From BOG-908 sp963751795 (GTDB lineage: Bacteria > Pseudomonadota > Alphaproteobacteria > Acetobacterales > Acetobacteraceae): DNA of 64,000 nucleotides. Both the position numbers and the translations under genes were made by a program. The notes under the pieces are model-generated. The model saw only the letters and a list, made by a program, of their open reading frames with translations, ran no database searches and had not been told where the DNA came from. The stretch lies in contig CAVVVI010000004.1 of the NCBI GenBank assembly GCA_963751795.1, positions 1 through 64,000 of the forward strand, written 5' to 3'. Positions 30,601 to 38,833 of the stretch are shown here, piece after piece (the first letter of the stretch is position 1; the number at the start of each line of letters is the position of its first letter).

Positions 30601-31975
30601 CCTGGTGCCGCTCCCCCACCGCGTGCTGGGCGCCCGCGAGGTCGCGCGCGCCTGCCAGCTCATGCAATCGGCCGGCCACGTCGGCAAACTCGTCATCGAA
30701 CCGCCCGCCGCCCCAGCCACGCCACCTGCCGCACCGCCGCCATCCTCCGCCTTCCTTCCGTCCCCCTCCTTCCTTCCGTCCCAAGGCGTCCACCTGGTCG
30801 TCGGCGGCAATGGCGGCTTCGGCTTCGAAACCGTCGCCTGGCTCGCCGCCCAGGGTGCCGCCACCATCGTCGCCGCCTCCCGCCGCGGCCAATTCGAACC
30901 GCACTGCCAGCCCCGTGCCGAGGCCATCCGCGCCGCCGGCACCACGCTGCTGGCCGAGACGCTGGACGTCACCGACGCCGCCGCCACCACCGCACTCCTC
31001 GCCCGCCTGGCCGCCACGCATGGCCGCATCGCCGGCATCATCCACGCCGCCGCCGTGCTGGACGACGCGCTGATCGCCAACCTCACCCCCGCCCGCCTGC
31101 GCGCCGTGCTCGCCCCAAAAACCGAGGGCGCCGCCAACCTCGACGCCGCGTCCCGCACCGCCCCGCTCGACTACTTCGCGGCCTTCTCCTCGCTCGCCAC
31201 CCTGGCCGGCAACCCCGGCCAGGCCGCCTACGCCGCGGCCAACGGCTACCTGCAGGGCCTGATGGCCCGCCGCCGCGCCCAGGGCCTGCCCGGCCTGGCC
31301 ATCGGCTGGGGCCCGATCGCGGATGCCGGCCTGCTCACCCGCGACCCCGCCGCCGCCGCCCGCCTGGCCCAGCTCACCGGCGCCGCCCCCATGCCGGCCG
31401 AAGCCGCGCTCTCCCACCTGGCCGCCATGCTCGCAGCCCAGGCCGGCGCGCCGGCCACCCTCTATTGCGCCCGCCTCGGCGCCGGGCAGGCCGCCGTCCG
31501 CCTCAAGCTGCTGGGCACGCCCACCTTCGCGGCCCTCGCCGCCGCGGCCGGCGCCGCCACCCCGCAGGATCTCGATCTGGCCGCCCGCATCGCCGGCAAA
31601 TCCGAAGGCGAGGCCCGCACCCTGGTCGCCGCCCTGGTCGCCGCCGAAGTCGGCCGCATCTTCCGCCTGCCGCCCGAGGAGGTCGAACGCGCCCGCCCGC
31701 TCGACGAACTCGGCTTGGACTCCATGATGAGCCTCGACCTGCGCATGAGCATCGAAAAACGCTTCGGCATCGAACTGCCCGTCGTCGCCATCACCGCCGG
31801 CGTCAGCGTCAACGATCTCGCCGGCCGCCTGATCGCCGCACTGCGCTCCGGCCCCGCGCCGGCCGAAGACGACGCCGCCCTGCTGGCCATGCAACAGCAC
31901 GGCATCGACAGCGCCGCCTTCGCCGCCGCCAGCCAGCCGGGCCCCGCACCCGAACCCGCCGAGGTCCTGCCATGA
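24616..31975 (+). pseudogene. Highly reducing type I polyketide synthase, frame broken once
   Basis: One module of about 2450 residues, consistent with iterative use. KS: DTACSSSL with Cys182, EAHGTGT His317, KSNIGHL His355. AT: GHSLGEIAAAE Ser623 and PYPFHC His727, malonyl-like. DH: DHRIDGEPVLP His923 and LDAAFHAM Asp1085. Next is a methyltransferase-like region with degenerate motif I (VLVAEPSCAAIL), then a KR structural half (RLWIVVRG, VWSFARVAINEYPGLDLRLL). ER: CGLNFRDVMLAS, HGAAGGVGLAAIQIA. KR: VVGGNGGFGFETV, FSSLATLAGNPGQAAYAAAN. ACP: LDELGLDSMMSLDLR with the phosphopantetheine Ser at 31721. At about 29200-29230 the frame moves from 1 to 2 (net +1); both sides are otherwise intact. Start is ATG 24616. 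The stop overlaps the next gene (ATGA). Confidence 0.9.
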
Positions 31976-33339
31976 GCGTCAGCCAGAACCCCACCTTGCA
32001 CCAAGCCGCCGGCCTGTCCGGCACCGGCAAGGCCGGGCTGCTGGACACCATGCGCCGCACCGCAGCCCCCGAAGCGCCCACCCCGCCGCCCGCCGCGCCC
32101 ACCCCCCGCCGCGCGCGCGAGATGTCGTTCGAAAGCATCCCCGCCTACCAGCAGATCACCACCCAGCGCGGCCTGGCCGAGGCGCTGGGCCTGCGCTTCC
32201 CCTTCTACCAGCCGCACCAGGCGATGGCCGGCGCCCGCAGCGTCATCGACGGCGCCCCGGTCGCCAATTTCGCCTCCTACGACTATCTCGGCCTCAACGG
32301 CCATCCGGAAATCACCCAGGCCGTGGCCCAGGCCACCGCCGCCTGGGGCACCAGCGTCTCGGCCAGCCGCATCACCGCCGGCGAGCGCGATTTCCACCGC
32401 GAGCTCGAAGCCGAGCTGGCCGCTATCTACCAGTCCGAAGCCGCCCTCGCTTTCGTCAGCGGCCACGCCACCGCCATCTCCACCATCGCCGCCCTGCTCG
32501 GCCCGCGCGACCTCATCCTGCACGACGCGCTGATCCATAACTGCGTCGTCGTCGGCGCCCAGCTCTGCGGCGCCACCCGCCGCTCCTTCCCGCATAACGA
32601 CATGGACGCGCTCGACGCCATGCTGGAAGCCACGCGCGACCGGTTCGACCGCGTGCTCATCGTCTCCGAAGGCCTCTATTCGATGGACGGCGACGGCCCG
32701 GACCTCGCCCGCCTGGCCGCCATCAAGGAAGCCCACGAATGCTGGCTGATGGTCGATGACGCCCACGCGCTGGGCATCCTGGGCGCCACCGGCCGCGGCA
32801 TCTTCGAGATGGCGGGCGTCGATCCGGCCCGCATCGACATCTGGCTGGGCACGCTGTCGAAAACGCTGGTCAGCTGCGGCGGCTACGTCGCCGGCAGCCA
32901 CGCGCTCATCGAGTTCCTCAAGCTCTCGGCCCCCGGCATGGTCTACAGCGTCGGCCTGCCCGCACCGGCCGCCATCGCGGCGCAGACCGCGCTGCGCCTG
33001 ATGCTGCGCGAACCCGAGCGCGTCGCCCGCCTGCAGGCCAACGGCGCCCGCTTCCTCGCCGCCGCCCGCCAGGCCGGCCTCGATGTCGGCACCTCCTGGG
33101 GCTACGCCGTCGTCCCGATCATCCTCGGCTCCTCGCTACGCACCATCACGCTGGCCGACCGCCTGCTGGCACGCGGCATCAACGCCTTCCCCATCATCCC
33201 GCCCGGCGTGCCGGAACGCTCCGCCCGCCTGCGCTTCTTCATCTCGTCGGAACACACGCCGGCCGAAATCGACAACGCGGTAGCCGTCATGGCCGAGGAA
33301 CTCGCCACGATGGGCGCGCCGCCGCAGGGCGCGTCCTGA
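31972..33339 (+). CDS. Alpha-oxoamine synthase (PLP; KBL/SPT/BioF-like)
   Basis: A 455-residue fold-type I PLP enzyme that joins an amino acid to an acyl thioester with loss of CO2. The PLP lysine is Lys297 in GTLSKTLVSCGGYVAGS. VSEGLYSMDGD, WLMVDDAHALGILGATGRG and SASRITAGERDFHRELE are family hallmarks. It could be BioF, Kbl, HemA or serine palmitoyltransferase by fold, but its 4-base overlap with the PKS stop points to the PKS acyl-ACP as acyl donor. An unusual N-terminal extension of about 55 residues, rich in Pro and Ala (PTPPPAAPTPRRAREM), precedes the catalytic core and may dock on the PKS. Amino acid specificity cannot be read. Confidence 0.9.
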   Translation: MSVSQNPTLHQAAGLSGTGKAGLLDTMRRTAAPEAPTPPPAAPTPRRAREMSFESIPAYQQITTQRGLAEALGLRFPFYQPHQAMAGARSVIDGAPVANFASYDYLGLNGHPEITQAVAQATAAWGTSVSASRITAGERDFHRELEAELAAIYQSEAALAFVSGHATAISTIAALLGPRDLILHDALIHNCVVVGAQLCGATRRSFPHNDMDALDAMLEATRDRFDRVLIVSEGLYSMDGDGPDLARLAAIKEAHECWLMVDDAHALGILGATGRGIFEMAGVDPARIDIWLGTLSKTLVSCGGYVAGSHALIEFLKLSAPGMVYSVGLPAPAAIAAQTALRLMLREPERVARLQANGARFLAAARQAGLDVGTSWGYAVVPIILGSSLRTITLADRLLARGINAFPIIPPGVPERSARLRFFISSEHTPAEIDNAVAVMAEELATMGAPPQGAS

Positions 33340-34109
33340 ACACTCTCATCACCGGCGCCTCCAGCGGCATCGGCGCCGCCCTGGCGCGCCATTACGCCCG
33401 CCCGGGCGCCACGCTGGCCCTGATCGGCCGCAACGCCGCCCGCCTGGCAGCCACCGCCGCCGCGGCCGAGCAAGCCGGCGCCACCGTGCAGCAAGGCTGC
33501 TTCGACCTGCGGGACCGCGCCGCCCTGGCCGCCTTCGCCGCTGCGTTCGACGCCGCCCACCCGGTCGCCCTGCTGGTCGTCAACGCCGGCGTGCTGGACG
33601 GCACCCGCGCCGGCGGCGTGCCCGAAGATGCCGCATCCGCCCGCGAAGTGCTCGAGATCAACCTGCTCGCCGCCATCGATACGGTACACGCCCTCCTGCC
33701 GCAGATGCGCGCCCGCGGCACCGGCCGCATCGCACTCGTCAGCTCGCTCGCCGCACTCGCCCCGGTGCCCGATGCGCCCGCCTACAGCGCCAGCAAGGCC
33801 GGCCTGCTCGCCTATGGCCGCGCCCTGCGCGCCAGCCTTGCCGGCACCGGCCTCTCGGTCAGCGTCGCCTGCCCGGGCTACGTCACCAGCGCCATGACGG
33901 CCAGCCATATCGGCAAACATCCCGGCGAAATCACCGCTGATGCCGCCGCCACGCGCATCGCCGCCGGCATCGCGCGCAACCGTCAGGTGATCGGCTTCCC
34001 ACGCCTTCTCTACTGGTCGGCGATGCTCACGCCGTTCCTGCCCGAAGCCCTCATCCGCATGGCCACGCGCGACATCCGTTTTCATGTAGAGCCCGCCGGC
34101 AAACTCTGA
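33336..34109 (+). CDS. Short-chain dehydrogenase, 3-ketosphinganine-reductase-like
   Basis: A 257-residue SDR. TLITGASSGIGAALA is the NAD(P) motif, LLVVNAGVLDG the NAG motif, LVSSLAALAPVPDAP the Ser, and AYSASKAGLLAYG gives Tyr150 and Lys154. The only start that keeps the nucleotide-binding fold is CTG at 33336, whose last two bases overlap the upstream TGA (CTGA); AGGG lies nine bases before. An ATG-only start would delete the Rossmann motif. Tight coupling to the oxoamine synthase suggests it reduces the alpha-amino ketone to an amino alcohol, as KDSR/Fum13 enzymes do. The C-terminal FPRLLYWSAMLTPFLPEALI is hydrophobic, as in membrane-associated KDSR relatives. Confidence 0.82.
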   Translation: MNTLITGASSGIGAALARHYARPGATLALIGRNAARLAATAAAAEQAGATVQQGCFDLRDRAALAAFAAAFDAAHPVALLVVNAGVLDGTRAGGVPEDAASAREVLEINLLAAIDTVHALLPQMRARGTGRIALVSSLAALAPVPDAPAYSASKAGLLAYGRALRASLAGTGLSVSVACPGYVTSAMTASHIGKHPGEITADAAATRIAAGIARNRQVIGFPRLLYWSAMLTPFLPEALIRMATRDIRFHVEPAGKL

Positions 34110-34161
34110 AAACCACCGCCGCGCTCCCAGCGTCGCACACGATGGCAGCGCGCCTTCACAT

Positions 34162-34186
34162 CTGACAGACCACACGAGAATGTCAG
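34162..34186. promoter_or_regulatory. Inverted repeat upstream of the YsnF-like gene
   Basis: CTGACA (34162-34167) and TGTCAG (34181-34186) form a perfect 6-base inverted repeat with 13 bases between, in the 181-base gap between the SDR and the YsnF-like gene. It could be an operator for the stress cluster. No factor can be named. Confidence 0.3.
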
Positions 34187-34290
34187 TAGCGGTGCCGCCT
34201 TGCAGTGCCACTTTTTCCGCGCCGGGAACGTTTCACGATGCACCACCGCGCCGCACAGGCGGCCGGCGGCTGATCGGAACCTGAAGCGCC

Positions 34291-35040
34291 ATGCCCGAGC
34301 AAACGATCGTTGCGATCTACGACACGCCGGCCCATGCCGAACTGGCCGTGCAGGATCTGCTGCAGGCCGGCATGCCGGAATCAGCCGTACACCGCCACAC
34401 GCACACCGGCAGCATCGCCGGCATCGCCACCACCGCCATACCGCGCGCCGCACAGGATGCCGGCTTCTGGCCGTCACTGTTCGGCGGCGAGCCCGACCGC
34501 GACACCAACGCCTATGACCGCAGCCTCGCATCCGGCGGCACCGCAGTCACGATCCGCGTGCCGGACGAGCACGTCGCCACCGTCATGAACATCCTCGAAC
34601 AGCACGATCCGATCGATCTCGACGAGCACGCCGGCGCGGCCCCGACGCAGATTGCGGCCGAGCAGACGATGCGCCTCGCCGAGGAGACGCTCGCCATCGG
34701 CAAGCGCGTCGTCAACAAGGGCACCACGCGCATCCACCGCTTCGTCGTCGAAACGCCGGTGGAAGAAACGGTCAGCCTGCACGACGAACGCGTCAGCATC
34801 GAGCGCCACGCCGCCAGCGCCGCCCGCGCCCCGGCCGACGCCTTTACCGAGCGCACCATCGCAGTCACGGCAACGGGCGAGGAGGCGGTCATCGCCAAGA
34901 CCGCCCGCGTGGCCGAAGAAATCGCCATCCGCAAAGAGGCCGTGCAGCGCACCGAAACCGTGCGCGACACCCTCCGCCGCGACGATGTCGAAATCGCCAG
35001 GGTTCCCGGCGACACCAGCCTAAGCGGCAAGCCTACCTGA
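34291..35040 (+). CDS. YsnF/AvaK (DUF2382) domain stress protein
   Basis: A 249-residue protein. The N-terminal third (IVAIYDTPAHAELAVQDLLQ, AGMPESAVHRHTHTG) resembles the YflT-type stress domain. The C-terminal part is a DUF2382 unit: LAEETLAIGKRVVNKGTTRI, HRFVVETPVEETVSLHDERV, and the repeat-like VAEEIAIRKEAVQRTETVRD with LRRDDVEIARV. These domains occur in stress-induced and PRC-barrel-associated proteins of unknown biochemistry. It opens a run of same-strand small envelope/stress genes to 38732 and shares an N-terminal domain type with the gene at 18048. Confidence 0.82.
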   Translation: MPEQTIVAIYDTPAHAELAVQDLLQAGMPESAVHRHTHTGSIAGIATTAIPRAAQDAGFWPSLFGGEPDRDTNAYDRSLASGGTAVTIRVPDEHVATVMNILEQHDPIDLDEHAGAAPTQIAAEQTMRLAEETLAIGKRVVNKGTTRIHRFVVETPVEETVSLHDERVSIERHAASAARAPADAFTERTIAVTATGEEAVIAKTARVAEEIAIRKEAVQRTETVRDTLRRDDVEIARVPGDTSLSGKPT

Positions 35041-35115
35041 TGCCGCCGCTCCCGCAGCGCAGCGCCCTCCGGGCAACGCGCTGGCCGTCACGCAACGCAA
35101 GCTAAGGAAACGCTC

Positions 35116-35379
35116 ATGACGTCCATCATCGGCTGGCTCATTCTGGGTCTCATCGCAGGCTTCATCGGCAGCAAGATCGTCAACCGCACCGGCGAGGGCC
35201 TGGTGCTCGACATCGTGCTCGGCATCGTCGGCGCCGTGGTCGGCGGCTACCTCTTCACGCTGTTCGGCGCATCGGGCGTCACCGGGCTCAATATCTACAG
35301 CATGGTCGTGGCCGTCATCGGCGCCATCGTCGTCCTGGTGATCTACCACGCCATCTTCGGCCGCCGAACCATCGCGTAA
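35116..35379 (+). CDS. GlsB/YeaQ/YmgE family stress membrane protein
   Basis: An 87-residue protein of the transglycosylase-associated (GlsB/YeaQ) family, with three predicted membrane helices. SIIGWLILGLIAGFIGSKIV, then GEGLVLDIVLGIVGAVVGGY, then VVAVIGAIVVLVIYHAIF and a basic C-terminus. Members are induced by general stress; molecular function is unknown. ATG 35116 has AAGGAAA eight bases upstream. Confidence 0.9.
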   Translation: MTSIIGWLILGLIAGFIGSKIVNRTGEGLVLDIVLGIVGAVVGGYLFTLFGASGVTGLNIYSMVVAVIGAIVVLVIYHAIFGRRTIA

Positions 35380-35529
35380 CCCGCCAGGGCAGCACGCTGC
35401 CCTGAACACAGTCCCCGCCGAACCCCGCCTGGCCCCGCGCGATGCACCAGCATCCACCCCGGCCAGGCGGGAATCCATTCCAGCCCCCGCCACCGCGCCC
35501 AACCACCTGCACAGGAAAGAATACACCGC

Positions 35530-35922
35530 ATGGGTCTCCTCGATCAGGTCATCGGCAGCCTCGCCGGCGGTAGCAACTCGCCCATGGGCGCCGTCCTCGG
35601 CACCCTCCTCGGCGGCGGCCAGCAGGCCGGCATGGGCAGCCTGGGCGGCGGCATGGGCGGCATCGGCGGCATCCTGTCGATGTTCCAGCAGGCCGGCCTC
35701 GGCCACATCGCCCAATCCTGGGTCGGTAACGGCCCCAACCAGCCGGTCTCGCCCGACCAGCTGCAGAACGTCTTCGGGCAGGATCGCGTGCAGTCCATGG
35801 CCAGCCAGGCCGGCATGCAGCCGCAGGATTTCCTCAGCCAGCTCAGCCAGCACCTGCCCAACGCGATCGACCGCATGACCCCGAACGGCCAGCTGCCCGA
35901 CGAAGGCACCATCTCGGTCTAG
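35530..35922 (+). CDS. YidB-like DUF937 protein
   Basis: A 130-residue protein with MGLLDQVIGSLAGG at the N-terminus, a Gly/Met-rich linker (GMGSLGGGMGGIGG), and the conserved block HIAQSWVGNGPNQPVSPDQL, QNVFGQDRVQSMASQAGM, LSQHLPNAIDRMTPNGQLP. This matches DUF937/YidB. Function is unknown; members are often near envelope-stress genes. ATG 35530 has AGGAAAG 12 bases upstream. It sits five bases ahead of the PDZ gene. Confidence 0.88.
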   Translation: MGLLDQVIGSLAGGSNSPMGAVLGTLLGGGQQAGMGSLGGGMGGIGGILSMFQQAGLGHIAQSWVGNGPNQPVSPDQLQNVFGQDRVQSMASQAGMQPQDFLSQLSQHLPNAIDRMTPNGQLPDEGTISV

Positions 35923-35926
35923 CCCG

Positions 35927-36508
35927 ATGCGCGCCCGCGCCGCCCGCCTTCTCGCCGCCGCCTTGCTGGCCGCCGCCGCCACGCCCGCCGGCGCCGCCAA
36001 CCCCATGGGCTACCGCCTGCTCACCCAGCAGGAAGCCGCCACCCTGCCGCACAACCACGGCGCGCTCGGCATGGATATCGAACGCGCCCGGCATATCGAG
36101 GATGACGGCCTCGCCTTCGACCTCATCGGCATCAAGACCGTCCGCGCCGGCACGCCCGGCGCCCAGGCGGGCTTCCACCCCGGCGACAGCATCATCGCCG
36201 TCGATGGCCGCGCCTTCGCCAGCCTCGCCGCCTTCGCCGCCTATGTCGGCGCCCAGCCCCCCGGCACCGCCATCCGTATCGACACCATCCCCGCCGGCGG
36301 CGGCCCCGCCCAGGCGCAGCGCATCACCGCCACGGTGGGGCAGGCGGGCCGCGCCGCCAGCCCCGCCGGCCTGTCCACCGGCACCAAGATCGCCATCGGC
36401 GTCGGCGCCGCCGCCCTGCTCTATTGCTACGAGCGCAACTGCCTCGGCCATCACAATGCGCGCGACGCCACCCCACCCCCCGCATCCAACCCGCCGCCCC
36501 CGCGATAA
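35927..36508 (+). CDS. Exported PDZ-domain protein
   Basis: A 193-residue protein with a signal peptide (RLLAAALLAAAATPAGA). Residues about 50-140 form a PDZ domain with the typical ligand loop and GVxAGSPAxxAGFxxGD-like pattern: IKTVRAGTPGAQAGFHPGDS then IIAVDGRAFAS. A hydrophobic helix near residue 160 (KIAIGVGAAALLYCYE) is followed by a Pro-rich tail, so the protein may be anchored. There is no protease domain, so it is not a DegP-type enzyme. It may recognise a periplasmic peptide ligand. Confidence 0.72.
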   Translation: MRARAARLLAAALLAAAATPAGAANPMGYRLLTQQEAATLPHNHGALGMDIERARHIEDDGLAFDLIGIKTVRAGTPGAQAGFHPGDSIIAVDGRAFASLAAFAAYVGAQPPGTAIRIDTIPAGGGPAQAQRITATVGQAGRAASPAGLSTGTKIAIGVGAAALLYCYERNCLGHHNARDATPPPASNPPPPR

Positions 36509-36532
36509 GCCTCCACACACGTGGAGGACACC

Positions 36533-37276
36533 ATGAGCGACCCCACCACCAACGACGCCATCGGCCACACCGCCGCCGACCTCAAGAACCTGGGCGACGC
36601 CGCCCGCACCGTCACCGACCGCGCCGGCCAGGCCGGCACCGACGCGCTGGGCCACGCCCGCGCCGTCGCCGCCGACGCCACCGCGCGCGCCAGCTCCCTG
36701 CTCGGCACCGCGCAGGACCGCGCCACCGCGGCCGCCGAAACCCAGAAACAGAACGCGGCCGACTACCTCGAAGGCGTCGCCCAGGCCGTCCACCGCTCCG
36801 GCGAGGCGCTCGAAGGCCACCAGGATTTCATCGCCCAGATGGTCGAGCGCGGCGCCGATGAACTCGCCAGCCTCGCCGGCACGCTGCGCACCAACGATCT
36901 GCAGAGCCTGCTGGGCAACCTCTCCAGCCTCGCCCGCCGCCAGCCGGCTCTGTTCGTCGGCGCGTCCATGGCCGCCGGCTTCACCCTGGCCCGCGTCGGC
37001 CGCCTCGCCGCCGCCGGCACCACCACGCCCACCGGCACCAGCACCGGCACCGGCAACGGCACCACCGGCATCACCGCGGGCAGCCAGCCGGCCACGCCAC
37101 CCCGCGCCGCCGCCATCACCGCCCACGAAACCACCACCCCGCGCAGCGCCACGCCCGCAACCGGCATGGGCAGCGCCAGCGATCCCGCGCCCGCCACCCC
37201 GCCCGCCGGCGCCAGCCAGGCCGTGGGCGAAAAGGCGCTGCCCTATGCCATGGGCTACCCCGGGGACGCACCGTGA
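36533..37276 (+). CDS. Ala-rich stress-type protein with C-terminal membrane segment
   Basis: A 247-residue protein. The N-terminal 90 residues are a long amphipathic Ala-rich helix region (TAADLKNLGDAARTVTDRAG, ARASSLLGTAQDRATAAAET), like nutrient-deprivation-induced or LEA-like proteins. QPALFVGASMAAGFTLARVG forms a predicted membrane segment near residue 145, the usual end of this family. A Thr/Pro/Gly low-complexity tail follows. ATG 36533 has GGAGGA six bases upstream. The stop overlaps the next gene (GTGA), so the three following genes are one transcription unit. Function unknown. Confidence 0.68.
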   Translation: MSDPTTNDAIGHTAADLKNLGDAARTVTDRAGQAGTDALGHARAVAADATARASSLLGTAQDRATAAAETQKQNAADYLEGVAQAVHRSGEALEGHQDFIAQMVERGADELASLAGTLRTNDLQSLLGNLSSLARRQPALFVGASMAAGFTLARVGRLAAAGTTTPTGTSTGTGNGTTGITAGSQPATPPRAAAITAHETTTPRSATPATGMGSASDPAPATPPAGASQAVGEKALPYAMGYPGDAP

Positions 37277-37668
37277 GCGGCGCCCGCACCGAGGCGTCGC
37301 ACGGCCTGCCGGAAATCATCGGCAGCCTGGCCACCGACCTGCAGGATCTCGTGCGCGGTGAAGTCCGCCTCGCGCGGGCCGAGCTGGACACCAAGATCAA
37401 CACCCTGGTCGCGGCCGCCATTTCGCTCGTCGGCGGCGCCCTGGTCGCGTTCGCCGGCCTCGTCGTCCTGCTGCAGGCTGCCGCCATGGGCCTGGCCCTC
37501 GTCATCCCCCTCTGGGCCGCCTTCCTCGTGGTCGGCCTGCTGATCGTCGTCGTCGGCGCCCTCGTCGCCCGCGGCGGGCTCGCCGCCCTGTCGCTGCGCA
37601 CGCTCACGCCCAACCGCACCGTGGCCAGCCTGCACAAGGACGCCACCCTCGCCAAGGAGCACATCTGA
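37273..37668 (+). CDS. Phage-holin-like superfamily membrane protein (Phage_holin_3_6)
   Basis: A 131-residue protein with an amphipathic N-terminal helix (LPEIIGSLATDLQDLVRGEV, RLARAELDTKI) and two hydrophobic helices (LVGGALVAFAGLVVLLQAAA and ALVIPLWAAFLVVGLLIVVV). Despite the family name this is a chromosomal envelope protein type that commonly pairs with DUF3618 proteins, not evidence of a phage. The start is GTG 37273 inside the previous gene's stop (GTGA); the stop overlaps the following ATG by one base. Confidence 0.82.
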   Translation: MSGARTEASHGLPEIIGSLATDLQDLVRGEVRLARAELDTKINTLVAAAISLVGGALVAFAGLVVLLQAAAMGLALVIPLWAAFLVVGLLIVVVGALVARGGLAALSLRTLTPNRTVASLHKDATLAKEHI

Positions 37669-38732
37669 TGCCCGCCACCACCGAGACCACCCATATCGAG
37701 CACGATCTCGACGCCACCCGCGCCCGCCTCGGCAGCCACCTCAGCCAGCTGCAGGACCGCCTCTCCCCCGGCCAGGTGCTCGATGACCTGATGGGCTATT
37801 TCCGCGGCAGCGAAGGTGCGGCCTTCGGCGCCAACCTGCTCGATCAGGTGCGCGCCAACCCGATGCCCGCCGCCATCACCACCGTGGGCCTCGCCTGGCT
37901 GATGTCGTCCAACACCCGCCCCGGCGCCCAGCCCGCCACCGCGCCGGTCGCCACCAGCCAGATCCGCCGCCTGCCGATCTACGGCCACGACGACCACACC
38001 GCCACGCTCGCCCGGCTCGACACCATCGGCAAATCCACCCTGCGCGCCAGCAACGAGCCCGAGCACGACTACGCCGCCCGCCTCGATGCCGCCCACGGCC
38101 AGGCCATCGGCCTCGCCCGCCACGGCGAGGAAAGCGCGCAATCCTTCGGCGAACGCGTCCGCCACGCGGTCGCCGCGCTGCAGGATGCCGCCACCAGCCG
38201 CGCCCACGATCTCACCGATCAGGCTACCGGCATGGCCGGCGCCGCCACCGACGCCTTCGGCCGCGCCACCACCGCCACCCAGGGTGCCATCAGCAACGCA
38301 GCCGCCTCGGCCGGCAGCGCGCTCTCGGCCGGCGGCCGCTCCGCCAACCAGGCCACCGGCAACCTGATGGCCGCCATTACCGAAAGCCCGGTCCTCCTCG
38401 GCGCACTCGGCCTGGCCGCCGGTGCCCTGCTCGGCGCGCTGCTCCCCCATTCGGAGCACGAGGACGCCGCCCTCGGCGGCATCGCCAACCAGGCCCGCGA
38501 CGCCCTCACCAACCTCGCCACCCAGGGCCGCGAAGCCGGCACCCGCGTCGCCGCCGCCGTCACCGACGCCGCCCACACCAGCCTCCAGCAAGGCTTCGAC
38601 AGCAACGCCACCCCCGGCCAGCTCATCGACGCCGCCCTCAGCGGCGACCTCGCCACCAAAGCCAAACAAGCCGCCACCGGCCTGCTCGACGCCACCGAAC
38701 AGGCCGTCAAAAAGGAAGGCCTCTCCGCCTGA
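37668..38732 (+). CDS. DUF3618 domain protein
   Basis: A 354-residue protein beginning with the DUF3618 unit: HIEHDLDATRARLGSHLSQL, QDRLSPGQVLDDLMGYFRG, then NPMPAAITTVGLAWLM as a short membrane helix. The long Ala-rich middle has many helical repeats. A second hydrophobic segment near the C-terminus (LLGALGLAAGALLGALLP) is followed by more amphipathic helix. Function unknown; it is translationally coupled to the holin-like gene. The 101 bases after it hold only weak palindromes. Confidence 0.85.
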   Translation: MPATTETTHIEHDLDATRARLGSHLSQLQDRLSPGQVLDDLMGYFRGSEGAAFGANLLDQVRANPMPAAITTVGLAWLMSSNTRPGAQPATAPVATSQIRRLPIYGHDDHTATLARLDTIGKSTLRASNEPEHDYAARLDAAHGQAIGLARHGEESAQSFGERVRHAVAALQDAATSRAHDLTDQATGMAGAATDAFGRATTATQGAISNAAASAGSALSAGGRSANQATGNLMAAITESPVLLGALGLAAGALLGALLPHSEHEDAALGGIANQARDALTNLATQGREAGTRVAAAVTDAAHTSLQQGFDSNATPGQLIDAALSGDLATKAKQAATGLLDATEQAVKKEGLSA

Positions 38733-38833
38733 GCATCACCGCGTCAGGCGGTGTCACCTGAACGGACCTCGCCAACGAATGGCTGGACCACGATCTGCAA
38801 TCCGGCGCCGATCAGGGTCCAGCCACCCCCCAC

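Noticed and set aside
24490..33339. One continuous 2949-residue open frame, read as a PKS-oxoamine synthase fusion protein.
   Set aside because: Between about 29230 and 31970 this frame is Arg/Pro-rich nonsense, while the +1 frame encodes clear ER, KR and ACP domains. The oxoamine synthase has its own ATG overlapping the ACP gene stop.
37273..37668. Prophage, suggested by the holin-like protein.
   Set aside because: The family is chromosomal and pairs with DUF3618 proteins. No capsid, tail, integrase or lysin genes are present.
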